From assembly GCA_015478945.1 (NCBI GenBank), contig JABUQX010032415.1, positions 77,501 through 102,500 of the forward strand: a stretch of DNA of 25,000 bases. Reading direction: 5' to 3'. Position numbers and translations under genes: made by a program. Below the pieces are notes generated by a model. That model was not told the DNA's origin and ran no database searches. It saw nothing but the letters and a program-made list of their open reading frames with translations. Positions within the stretch are counted from its first letter, which is position 1, and every line of letters begins with the position of its first letter. The DNA comes from Trachelipus rathkii (taxonomy: Eukaryota; Arthropoda; Malacostraca; Isopoda; Trachelipodidae). Positions 10,685 to 21,754 of the stretch are shown here, one piece after another.

Positions 10685-10738
10685 AGATAAATATATATTA
10701 ATATATAATATATATATATATATAGATATATATATAAA
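10685..10738. repeat. (AT)n microsatellite at the SINE 3' end
   Basis: An interrupted TA array of about 55 bp abuts the 3' end (minus sense) of the SINE. It may be an expanded tail or the pre-existing target. Confidence 0.9.
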
Positions 10739-10746
10739 ACTACCTT

Positions 10747-10941
10747 TTAACGTGGCGTATCCCCTATCAGGTAACACGGACACAGGAGAAGCGAACTTTG
10801 TAAGCCGCTATTCCCAAACCACCCGAACCACAACTTGTCGCATCGTTTAATTCTTGCCCCAGGAAAAAACCCAACTGCTAACGCGGGATTGAACCAGCTT
10901 CCTCTCTTATGAGAGTCGGCGAGCCTCCCCAACTCACGCAC
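10747..10941 (-). mobile_element. SINE copy 1, tRNA-derived head and full body
   Basis: On the minus strand from 10,941 there is a tRNA-like head. TGAGTTGGGGAGGCTC (10,921-10,936) sits where an A box would be, GACTCTCATAAGAGAG forms an anticodon-arm-like hairpin, and GGTTCAATCCC (10,885-10,895) is a good B box. CTCATAA resembles the anticodon loop of elongator tRNA-Met, which suggests but does not prove the parent tRNA. The body (10,763-10,887) matches the headless copy at 10,235-10,372. Both flanks are TA microsatellite. The 64-residue minus-strand frame across it is not a gene. Confidence 0.78.
10885..10895 (-). promoter_or_regulatory. RNA polymerase III B box of SINE copy 1
   Basis: GGTTCAATCCC on the minus strand agrees with the B-box consensus GGTTCRANNCC, the internal promoter element bound by TFIIIC. 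An A-box-like segment lies 5' of it at 10,921-10,936, at normal tRNA spacing but with a weak match. Confidence 0.65.
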
Positions 10942-10944
10942 ACA

Positions 10945-11090
10945 ATAAAATATATATATTTATATATATATATGGTAGATAGTGAGATAATAATATATAT
11001 AGTTATATAATATATAGATATATAGAATAAATATATATAGTAGTAATATATAGGTTACTATAAATATTATAATATATATATATAAACGAA
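10945..11090. repeat. Interrupted (AT)n repeat
   Basis: TA arrays at about 10,947-10,975 and 10,990-11,085 are broken by single G and C bases. Minus-strand Tyr/Ile-rich frames here are repeat translations. Confidence 0.85.
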
Positions 11091-12200
11091 CTCTAAGAAA
11101 ATAAGTACAATTACCATAAAGCGATAACGATCCTTCAACACAAGACACTGTCGCTTCCGCTTACTAGCCTAATAATGTAAGTCGAATGGCTGAGTGATAT
11201 AAACATTCTACGAAATAATAAAAAAATTAAGTTTATAGGATTATATATGTAGATTCTACACTACTATGAAAAATATTATTATATACTTAATTAAATTCAA
11301 ATAATAAATAAATTTTCTGATGAACTATAGTATAGTACAGATATAATTATATAATAATACTATTAATGTAAAATTAGTAGATTATATATATATGAAACTA
11401 ATAGAAAAATATAATATATATAATATTTATAGGTTATAATGGTATTGTTGTATATAGTAAAATAGTATATTGCATTGAAGGATAATTATAACGACAATTT
11501 AAATTAGCAAAAAAAATAAATAAACAAAATATATATAAAAAAATTATAAAATGATAATCAATATACAGAAACAAATTTTGCTTATAACTGACTAAATATT
11601 CTAATCGAGATTTTTTAAAAAAAACACAAAATATGTCTAAAATTAAACATTTACATACATTAATATCCTTCATTCTTTAAAACTTTTTTTTGAGTCATTC
11701 TAAAAAGGTAAAATATGCCAAACGTGCAGCTCTTTGTCTTATCATTATATAAATTGAACCGTCAATAAGAAACACACGATCGAACACAATAGTATTACTC
11801 CAAGTTCGAAATAAGGAGAAGAATTATCTTACCGCAGGCTATTAATTACACAAACAAATACTTTAATTTAACCCACACATATTTACCCGCATTCTATTCT
11901 TGAAAATACTATTAAGATAAAAATCTTTACTTTATTATTTGATTAGTATTCCTTTCCTTTCCATGTATCATTAGCTCTCTCGGTACTCAACTGCGATACG
12001 TTACACACCAGATCTTTCAAAATCATTTCACAGTCCATATGAAGAAAAGCTGTATACCATGCATCATAGAAAGTTTATGTGGGCAATACTTAACCTAAAA
12101 TCTTAAAAGATAATGTTTACTTTTTAATGTTTACATCCGGAATCTTAAGCTACATTCATTTAAAATGTAATTAAAGAATTGAAATATTTTAACTCCCACA
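11091..12200. other. AT-rich noncoding DNA
   Basis: Short AT runs occur near 11,340-11,440. The 79-residue minus-strand frame at 11,434-11,673 is AT-driven and shows no domain. No RNA gene or element boundary is seen. Confidence 0.5.
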
Positions 12201-12229
12201 CTTATTCCAAAGACATCCAAACGCTGCGT

Positions 12230-12333
12230 CTATTTATATTAGGGCTGTTGAGAGGCAGAGGAGCAAGCGAAGCTTCTTTCTTTAGATAAACTGTAAGCCA
12301 GCGGAGCCAGAAATTTTTTTTCCGGCGGTGGAG

Positions 12334-12336
<3 letters not shown>
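12230..12336 (+). other. GC-richer segment directly 5' of a poly-A run; possible retroposon 3' end
   Basis: About 105 bp of more balanced sequence ends in a 48-A run within AT-rich DNA. That layout is expected for the 3' end of a plus-strand SINE, LINE or processed transcript. There is no AATAAA signal close to the run, no A or B box, no match to the other SINE and no clear target-site duplication, so identity is open. Confidence 0.35.

Positions 12337-12384
<48 letters not shown>
12337..12384. repeat. Poly-A homopolymer, 48 bases
   Basis: An uninterrupted run of A from 12,337 to 12,384. The true length may be unreliable because homopolymers of this size are hard to sequence. Confidence 0.95.
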
Positions 12385-12390
<6 letters not shown>

Positions 12391-13730
12391 TAAAATATTA
12401 TAAAAATCTAGTGGAAATAATGAAAAGTAGCAAAAACAAATTTGCGAGATAAAGTTAATTTTGGGAAAAAACGAGCGTAGTAGATCCGACAAAAAAAGAG
12501 CCAGTAAGGAAAAAAAATATCTGGCACATATATAAACTTCTGATGGATCCTTGCATTTAACGAGACTGCAATATTAAGACTTCTAGACATAATCTCTTTT
12601 AGCTGGTTAAATTTGTACGAGCGCAATGTAAAAAATATAATAACATTCATTAATTTATAATAATGAAAAGATATTATTATTACACAAACAATGCCGATTT
12701 TATGTAGATAAAGAAGAAAAATTATGTGCCAAGGCGTTTTACTGTAAAACGAAAGAACATCCTCCCTATCGGGATTGCAAAATTATGTTCGACCTCGTTT
12801 CTTAATATGATCATTCGTCGTTTTAAACTATGTTATAATAAAAAATATAGCAATAAATAAAAATATTAAAAAAAATTCTGATTTTCTTAAAAATGTCTAT
12901 GAAGATTATGAATTTTAAGTGCACTTTCCCACGAAGTCACAAAATTACAAGATGAGCATTTTATAATTTTACGTTTTTTCTGTATTTAGAAGTTTAGCTC
13001 TAATTTCAATTTTACACCTCATGGTAATATCGTGTATCAAATTACACAGATACAATGATACAAAGCCTTGTTGTCTGAGAGTGAGTGTTACAACCCAAAA
13101 TGCACTTCTGTAAAGTGGTCCATATATAACAAGTAAGTACCAATCAAAAAATTCTACTGGCTTAGCGCGACAATTATTGGTCGAATGAATAATTATCGGT
13201 AGGTCGTCTTCCCATTTTGTTCGGCTGCTTAGATAAGACGTTTTCTTTTTGTAGAAGTATATTCTATAGTTGGGACTTGGTGAGAGGAAAGACTGAGTGG
13301 CTTGACATTAAAAGAGTATTTCTTATAGCGCGTATTCTCTCTTACTAATAACGCGTACTGACGTTTAGTTCTTATATCTCTTACGGACAGTTACTTGTTA
13401 ATTCATTAGAAGATATACTCTACATCCTATCTCTTGACTATGCTCGGAGGTTTCACATTTCTGTGCATTATTTTATATTCTGGAAGGCTTTTACTTTTGC
13501 AAGAACGTATATTTACGAGGTTACACGCTGAACATTTACAATTAAACCATAGTTTATCCAACATGCTGGTAACATATCCGGTACTAGATATGTGCAACAT
13601 GAAACTACTGAACAAACGAATTATTCTCTTTGAGATGAATTTATAATGTACGAGTCAAATGATTTTATAGTGTACTCTAAAATTTTCACAATATGCGAAC
13701 AACGATAATATTCCTATCTAAGCGGGCTCA
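12385..13730. other. AT-rich noncoding DNA
   Basis: Overlapping short frames on both strands at 13,427-13,646 have no start context, splice signal or domain. I regard them as chance. Nothing else is recognised. Confidence 0.5.
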
Positions 13731-15060
13731 TCAAATTATTGATATGGGACGATTTGCCATCGGAATGTTCACTATGGCATATAGTTCTTTTTGTGAATGA
13801 TGGTACTTTTCTATCTTTTATTTTTGTTTTATTAGCCTTACAAGTTATTTCTTTCACAATTCTTTCTTATTTCTTTTACTTCTGTCAATTTTACCGTTTC
13901 TATCATAATAGTTTGATTACTTTTGTTAGTGTAAATGGATAGAGATGTGCGGCTTCTGTTAGATTTCGTGTTGTACTATTCGTTTAATTATATATTGCAC
14001 CGTACGACGATTTTCTCTTTACATTATTTTCTTTACAATTGACTTTCTATCACTTTCACTCTCTTCGTCTTGAACATTTCTCAATTAACTAAGCTTGTCC
14101 TTTTTGAATATTCATTCTAATATGCGTTAAATGGCAGACATCTATATCGTTAAACTACAGATGCCATACATTGTCAAATCATTGATTCCGCACATATTGT
14201 CTGGTTCGTTAAATTGTCTTTCTATTTTGTCCCTTGATACTAGCTGGTTAAAATTCGATACGCTCTAAAATGTCGCAATCGAGCTTAACTTATATTATTT
14301 ATATTTATATACATCTAAAGTGTCATTTTCTAATGCAGTGTGAATGGATACTAGATGAATCTTTTGATTTTATCTCTCATTGATCTGAATAGACCTCGAT
14401 TTATCGCTGAATCACGGCCTCATCTGTGAATATACCTCGAGAATCGGTATAATTCATATTCTCCCATCTGTGATCACCACTCATTATTTTGTTAATCACG
14501 TCACTTCAATTGATTCTTGAACACACTTCCTCATCTATGTAATCTCACTCATGGAGTCTATCTTTTGTGAATCCAATTCCTATCTCTTCTTGGTGAATCA
14601 CACTCGTATCTTATATCACTTCAGATTCTCTATTATATTCAGTCTCTGAATAACAGATCTATCCCTATTTAACCATACATTATGAAAATCTTGATTTAGA
14701 TCATCTTTGTCACTACAAGCTTGCTGCGGTAGAACGTATTTCGCACGACAAAAATATCAGATATTTTTCTCATAACCAAGATCTTTTTAAAGTGTATTTT
14801 ATGTTAATATTTGTTTATCTTGTGTACTTTTACTCTTAGATTTTTCGATATCGACCATTTGCGAAATCTATACTCGTGATATGTAAAAATTCTCACTTGT
14901 ACTGATTAATTTAGTCCATGAATTCGTATAATTAAATATTCTATTTTAGTAACGAATTCACTATATATAACATTCTATAATCTGCCTCCTGTTTTTGTTT
15001 TTTTTATTATGACTTTAAAGATATATTTGGTAAGAACTTTCATGTGATTTTATTGAAATG
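13731..15060. other. T-rich, pyrimidine-biased noncoding DNA
   Basis: The plus strand is T-rich. The 60 bases from 13,861 hold 33 T and only 16 purines. From 14,341 to 14,651 the word TGAAT recurs at least eight times at irregular spacing, often near TCATCT or TATCTC, which may be the residue of an old tandem array. No gene is seen. Confidence 0.5.
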
Positions 15061-18000
15061 AGAGAGAAGCTTGCAGTGATGAGTGGAAGATCAGTCTAGG
15101 TTGTGGTATAATCATGTAAATGTGAAAATTGGTAATATCGTTTTATGGAAGATGCTTAGATATCACAGGGACTAATAGTATAGTCAAAATGACTAATCCT
15201 ATGTGAAAAACAGTTAAGCACTGATGATGGAGTGGTCTGAGTAGGCAAGTATGGGAGTGACAAGTTTTGCGCGATACAGCATGGGATAAAAGAGGGGTCA
15301 ATGCACAAGTAATTAGCATGTAGAAAGAGGGGGAACAACAATTGGCTGAGAACTAAGTGGAGGAGGATGTCGAGTGGGTGTGAGCGAGCCACGAGGTGAA
15401 CTAAGTGGACACAGGCACTGAGAACGAGCAGGAAGGATCCAAGAAAAGCAACGCCAGAGGCAATCCTGGAAGGTGAGAGTATGTGTGCGAGATACGCGCA
15501 CGGGGGGGTGGTTGTATAAGTGAGTATTACGAGCCGGCAGAGAGTAGGAGCGGATGTACTAGACCTTAGGGTAGCCGAGTCAGCAACGTGACCAGGGGCA
15601 GAGAAAATGAAGTCGGACCTAACCAGAACAGAGGTGAGGAGCAACTTGAGGGCTAGGGAAAGTCTGTGAGACTAGTGATGAGTAAAGCGACAGACGGACA
15701 CATGGTGCCTGGGGGCAACAAATGCGTAGAATGGGGCGGACGGCCGGGGAACGAGGAGAGTGTTTGCATATAATAGTGCAGGTAACGGAACCAATCGCAG
15801 AGGGGTGGCATAAGCAGGCCAGTAGGGCACAGAACGCCCAAGCCACGGAGGAAGAGGAGGGTGCATTGCAAAACAGAAGCGGAGTTGACGTGGTAGGACC
15901 ATGATGGATCGTTGTCTCGAGCTGTGGGTGGGCGCGGAGCCGGCTGCAGGAAAGTGAGGGCGGTACCAAGGCGTTAACAGAGGTGAAGGATGTAGCACTA
16001 GATGCTTAAGTGCTTGGGAACAGGGTGTGAGAAGAAGGTCACAAGGCACGAGTGGCCGTGGAACGAAGAGCGAGAGGGGGCGTGCGGGGATGAAGAGGCT
16101 CAAGAAGCAGCAAAGTGTGAACCGCACACGGTAGGGCGTGGCGCTTCAGAAGAGGAGAGGAGTCGGAGCGAAACCGACAACCACGAGGAGTGAGAAGAGT
16201 CAGGGCAAAGGAGAGAGGCGTAAGGGAGGGGAGAGTCGCAAGTTGAGCGGGGTTCGAGGGCGTGAGCCAGCGTGAGGTCGAAAGAATGAGGAGCGTAGGG
16301 CCGAGGCAAGGTTAACAGCGTGGTGAGATCGACACGAAGCGATAAAAGGGCGGGTAACTGAGGGGATAGAAGAGGACGAGAGGGTGCACAGGTGTGTGCT
16401 CGTGGTTATACAAAGCGAAGGGGGAGTCATCGGGGAGGAGAGTACGGGCAATGAAGGGAGACTAAAGAGTGGGTGAGACTTGCGCAATAGGGAGGGACTT
16501 CGTTGCAGAACGAGTGGCAGAGGGACAGCATAACGCGCAAGCCACGATATTGAAGAGTTTGGAGTCAGGTGCAAAGAGTTGTGAGGACCGAGAGGGCGAA
16601 GCCGAATAAGACATAAGCAAATAGCTGTCCAGGCCCGGGTGGCTGCGCAGCCGTCGGAGAAAAAGACGACTCCAGTCGCGGGGGAGGGAACAGAAGAGTG
16701 TACACGTGGTGAGCCGAGAAATGCGGGGAAGTAGGGAGTAGTGAAAGTCGAGCAATGGGCGCATTGTGCCTCGGCAAAGCGAAGTGGGCGATGAGGGGGA
16801 GGGTGGCGTGGTGACGCAGACGTGGTGGGACGAAGAGTGCGAAGTAAGCAGGACGCAACGTGGGAAGAGCCGATTAGAGCAGATGGGTGGATGCAAACTA
16901 GGGCCACAGAGGCATTAAAAGAGCTCAATCCATGATAGAGGAGAATAGGGCAGTTGCAAATCATGGGAGGAATTTGGGGGGAGGACTAGAAGCCAGAAGA
17001 TCGGGCTGCTGGAACGGGGCTGCGCAGCGCGCGGGGAAAAATATAGGCTGACCCCAAGTGCGACAAAGGGAGTGACACGTATGCGTGGTGAGAAGGGCGT
17101 GAAATGCAGATGAGAGAAAGCACAGGGCACAGTGGGCCGGGGGGCACAACGTGCGAAAGCTGGACTCGACGGGAGGAAGAATGGTGCACGAAGGCAGGAT
17201 GACGAATGTGACCGGCACAGTACGACGCGGCAGAAACACGCGCGGCAGAGCGGGGGAGGATGAAACGTCCGAGAGGTGATGCGCAGTAGAAGACGGATGC
17301 AGAAGGCCGGAAACCGCCAAAGGGGGACAACAGAGAACAAGAGGAGAAATGTGTCGAAGATGAGCTTGACGGCAGGTCGGTTAACACCGCGTGGGACTGT
17401 GGTGCCGAATTAACATGTGCAAGGAGAGCATACGTGCTGGGGGAGACGGGCCTATGTCGAAGCGCAGAAAGTGTATGTGGCAGTATTCATTGCGAATGGG
17501 GGATGAACGTGAGAAAGGAGGGCGGAGGAATAATCGGCAGAAGAGAGAAGGAAAATTGAAGCCGGCCTGTAAACGCAGCGGCTACCAGGCGAGGAAGGGT
17601 GGGGCGGGACACAGGAGAGAGGAGGCAGAACAGAGGCAAAAAAACGGGTCAGCGGGGCGAGGCAGAACCTGAGATGCAGAGACGGATGTGCAGATGGAGG
17701 AGAAGTCGAAGCGGGCTGAGGGTACATGCGAGGAGGCAGGAACAGGACGAGAGCCGGCAAAGGCGCGACGAGGAGGCGACGGGAGGGGAGGGCCGAAGGG
17801 AAGCTGAGGAAGTGTTGCGGTAGAGAAAGGCAGGACAGGGAGCCGGGTGGCGTTGGGGAAGTGAGAAGGTGACGGGAGAGAAGAATGGCCGCGCAGGGCG
17901 AGGATGAAGGGAGCACGGGACAGACACGACGGAGAAGGAAACGACCATTGAGAGAATTCACAGCGGCGAGAAGGTGGGGGCACGACGGGGAGGAGATCGA

Positions 18001-18244
18001 GGGGACCAAGCGCTCCAGACGTAGGATGGCGTGGGATGGGTGTAAAAATAATAGCAGAGTAAGTGCGCCTTATTGTGTAGGTAGAAGGAGAGTAATACAT
18101 TCAGGAGGAGGAGAGGGATCAGACGAGACCATAATGCAGAAGAAACCGGCCACGGACACCGGCGCCTGGAGAAGAGCGAGGGGCGGACAATGGAGGAATG
18201 ATGGGAACCAAGGAACGAATGATCTCGAGTATCTGCGCGGGTGC

Positions 18245-18403
18245 TCTGAGGACGATCCATGTGAGGGAAGTGAAAAAACCGGGGTTTATAAGATAGTATG
18301 TTCGAGTTTTGATATTCACGTTAAGACAGGACAGCGGCGGAAGGTTCCGAATGTGGATAGTGATAGAAGACCAAGGCATGTGAGAGACCGTGATAGGTCG
18401 TGA
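18245..18403 (+). pseudogene. Possible GIY-YIG endonuclease fragment (Penelope-like element)
   Basis: Within an open frame (17,885-18,403) the residues EKTGVYKIVCSSFDIHVKTG (18,272-18,331) resemble the N-terminal part of the GIY-YIG domain of Penelope-like retroelements, whose pattern is roughly K(S/T)GVYKI.CS.C..VY(I/V)G.TGR. GVYKI, the following C-S, and a V.TG at the right distance are present. The second motif has His for Tyr and lacks its Gly. DDPCEGS just before it resembles the DP-containing linker that often precedes this domain, and RPRHVRDRD downstream resembles an EH.RHV segment. The bases here are less purine-biased than their surroundings. No RT is recognised nearby. Chance similarity cannot be excluded. 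Confidence 0.38.
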
Positions 18404-21400
18404 TAAGACCGAACACGGGAAATATTATATACAGCAGAGATTCAGTTCGATGAGACGGTAGGCAGAGGCAGCGACAGCGATAGGAAAGAGTTGCAGTGAT
18501 AGATTCGGGACCGAACGAGGGGGAGAGGGAAAGGAGAGCGCAGACGGAAAGACAGGAGTAGCGCAGGGACGAGTGATGTCAGAGAGAGGTGGCGGGTGAC
18601 GTTTAACCCTGTGGTGTCGGGGTCGAGCGGCGGGGAACAGAGAAAAGAATTGAAAAGCGAGGCGAGGAGGTATTAACCGGGCCAAGCCACAGCCGCTGCA
18701 GGCGAATTGTGGCGGACCGCAGAACGTTGAGACAGGGGTGTCATGGGGGAGCACGGGAAAAGAGTGCCATGAGGAAACGGCGGGCAGAGGGCGCGCACGT
18801 AGAACGAAAGCTGACGGAAGGACACGCAGGCAGTCAAGGAACGGAGGAAGTGGAGGTACGACCGCTGAAGGAACGGTGCAGGGGAAGAAATTGGAGGGCG
18901 GGGGCGGTGGCATAGAATTGCGGACACAAGAAGGTATCGAAGCAGAGGGGATGCGGAGTCACTATCCGAGGCAGGATGGGCGGACCATGGGGGAGCTGAG
19001 CGCGGCAAAAGTCAAAAAGAGGGGCGAGAGCGCAGGAGACCGGGCAGTGCGATAGTATGCGTGCAACACAGGGACAGAGGGGGCACTAGAGGACAACGGC
19101 GAGAGGGCGGCGTCAGGTGCACGGGGTGCACAGGGACGGCTCCAACGCGCGCGGGTGATAACAGGAGGAACAAAGAAGTAAAACGTGTAAGAGGAAGACC
19201 GACGAGACAATGTGGAAGGGGAGTGATAAGAGGAAGAGGAGATAAAACCGTGAGGAGGAGGGACAGGAACGCACAGAGGCGGCAGCCAAGAGCCACGAAA
19301 AAAGCGGTGTGCGGGGCACGAACAGCAAAGGGGAATGCAAAACTAGCAGGAGGGGAGAAGCGGCATTTAACAAGTGTCCGGCCAATAGAGGGAAAACGTG
19401 AGCTCGGTAGGGGAGAACAGCGAGTGCAGCGTATTGAACGAGCGTGCAACCGAGCAAACGTCAGCAGCCCTACGAACATGCGCGTGCGCGGGCCTGGGCC
19501 AGGAGACGAAGCCCTAGAGGATGAACATCGTGAACGAGATTGCAACTGATCCAATGGACAGAGGGTATGAACACAGTAGCACGACGAGCGAGACTAGCAA
19601 TGATGTGGAAAGACAGCGCATGCTGGAGTGTTGCATCTACGCACAGGCGAGAAACAGTGCCGGTCGTGTGAAGCGATGGTGGAGAGGATGCTAACATGGG
19701 AGATACGTCATAGAGACTTAACACACAAGACGTGCCAGGTGGAGCGGCGTGGCAGGGCCGAATGATGCAAGTGCACGGCGCAGAAGAACTAGGCGGCAAG
19801 GCGCCTTCGCATACGAGAGAAGGGACGGAGACAGGAGTGCGCGTTGAGAGAAGCGGAGCGCAATTGAGAGTGCGGGCAGTGAGACAAAGCACCTGTGGTA
19901 GGGCATTCAGAGAATACGATCCGCGGCAGAAGGGGGAGGGAGTGATATAAGCCGCGGCAGAATGAGCCGCCGGGGCCAGAGGGCCGATGATGACGACGCG
20001 CTCACGGTCACCAGCAGGAAAAGGAGCAGCGCGCGCAGCTCGGGGACGGCGGGAATAAGCGGTAGCGCACAGAAGGGCAAAAGCATCATAATGTTGCACG
20101 AATGGGGTAGAAAAAGAGGCGGCCCGCAACAGGGGAGTAGATGAAACAGACCGACGCACAAGCGGCGAACGCAGGGGGACAGAAGCACGGGGAGTGGCAT
20201 GCGACAGACGGGGAAAGACATCGGGCAAGAAGGTGAGGGGGAAGTCTCCGCGCAGAGAGTAGCCGGCGGGCCGACCAGAGACACCTCGGCGACTGCACCA
20301 TCAGAAGAAGGGAAAGGGCGGGTGCGGCAGGCCGTGGACGGAGGAAAAGCGGCGCCACAAAGGCCAAACGCAGAAGCACAGGGAAAAGAGGCAGGAGAGC
20401 GGAGAGTAGTGGAGTGGCCCCTGAGCGAGGGGAAGGGGCAGAAGGCGAAGCGGGAGAGAAAGGGAAACAAATGCAAGGCACCGAGGGCCAAGAGTGGGGA
20501 AGAGCGAGAGGTCAGATGCGTCGGCAAAAAGAGTCCGCAGTAGGGGGGAGATGTGAGAGAGCTCGGTTAGACCAAAGGCTGGAAATGCAGCGGTAGGGGA
20601 AATAGGGCTCCCAAAGAAGCGGCGATAAGACAGCAAAAGTATCAGTGGGGCACGAGTCGAAAAGGCACGGGCAGGAGGAGGGATAGAAAGCTAGTGCAAG
20701 CGGGGATGAGCAGGTGGAGCGAAAGCAGCAGTTACCCAGCAGGCCAGGAACAGGTGTACCAGGGGTGAGGGTGGGGTAAAGGACGGCGCAAGGCCATGAG
20801 CAGACGGTAGCAACTCGCACAAGCGCGGCGACAGTAAAAGGAGGGGGGGAGCTGTATGGCCATCGTGGCCCGCAGCAGCCACGATGCGTGGCGGATGAAA
20901 ATGTGGTGTGAGGAACAAGGGCGGAAAAAAAAGCAAAGAAAAAGAAGGGATGAAAAAACAGAAAAAGAAAGGTTGAAAGAAGAGAAGTGGAACAAGATCT
21001 AAAGGGACGGCGCGGTGAAGCAGAAGAGCTCAAACTCGAAGTGAATGATAGGCGGGAAGACGAAATCGAACGGACGAATTCGCCCATGTGAAAACAGGAA
21101 AAACGGAGGCTGCGAGCACCAAAATGCAACACTAAACGAGCAGGAAAACGCTGACAACAGATCGAAGCCACAGACGAAAAACTAGAACAAAGAGAATAAA
21201 AGAAAGAAAGAGAGAGATATAGTAGAAAATAGGAAGAGGATAGAGAGAGTGAGAGAGGATATGTAGAGAAAGAGGTGAAGAAAGAAGAATAACACCGGAG
21301 AAGAGATAGAGGGAGAAGAAGAGAGGGATAGAGAGAAAGATGCGGAAGGGGGGCAGGCAGGAAAGGGTGAGAGATGACGGGATGAAATGGAGAGATGAGG

Positions 21401-21722
21401 TGTGCGCCGACCGAGAGAGCAGAGGGGGCGGGGCGAAAGCGGAGAGAGTGGAGAAGGGAGGAGAGAGGGGCAGGGGAGGAAAAAAGGGTTTGAAAGGAAA
21501 CGAAGATAAGAGGAAGGGAGGGGGGATGAGGACATGGCCTCAGGAAGGAGAAGGGGAGCACGGAGCAAGGTCGGAGTCAGAGATTAGGGTAGGGGTGGGA
21601 TGGAAGAAGAACGAGAGGCAGGAGGGGAGGAGGAAAGGGGAAGCAGAAGAGGCGGGGGCAAGTGAAAGTCGGAGGGGAAGAAAGGAGCGAAGGCTGGGAC
21701 GGCGGCGAAGGCGACATGAGGA

Positions 21723-21754
21723 GGGGACGGGAGGGGGGGGGGGGATGGGCGGGG
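21723..21754 (+). other. G-quadruplex-type motif
   Basis: Five G runs of at least three (21,723-21,726, 21,729-21,731, 21,733-21,744, 21,747-21,749, 21,751-21,754) are separated by loops of one or two bases. The 12-G run may be inaccurate in length. Confidence 0.6.

Noticed and set aside
10885..10941. A functional tRNA gene at the SINE head
   Set aside because: The B box is good, but the A box is weak, the arms do not fold into a full cloverleaf by eye, and the sequence continues into a SINE body shared with a second copy.
13434..13646. A 70-residue plus-strand frame with hydrophobic segments, overlapping a 62-residue antisense frame
   Set aside because: Short, AT-rich, no recognisable domain and no splice or promoter evidence; frames on both strands are equally open.
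20512..21561. A 349-codon minus-strand open frame and many similar long minus-strand frames from 15,156 to 25,000
   Set aside because: The minus strand is pyrimidine-rich, so TAA, TAG and TGA are scarce and long open frames arise without selection. Several overlapping frames are open at once, the translations are Ser/Pro/Leu/Phe low-complexity, and no domain is visible.
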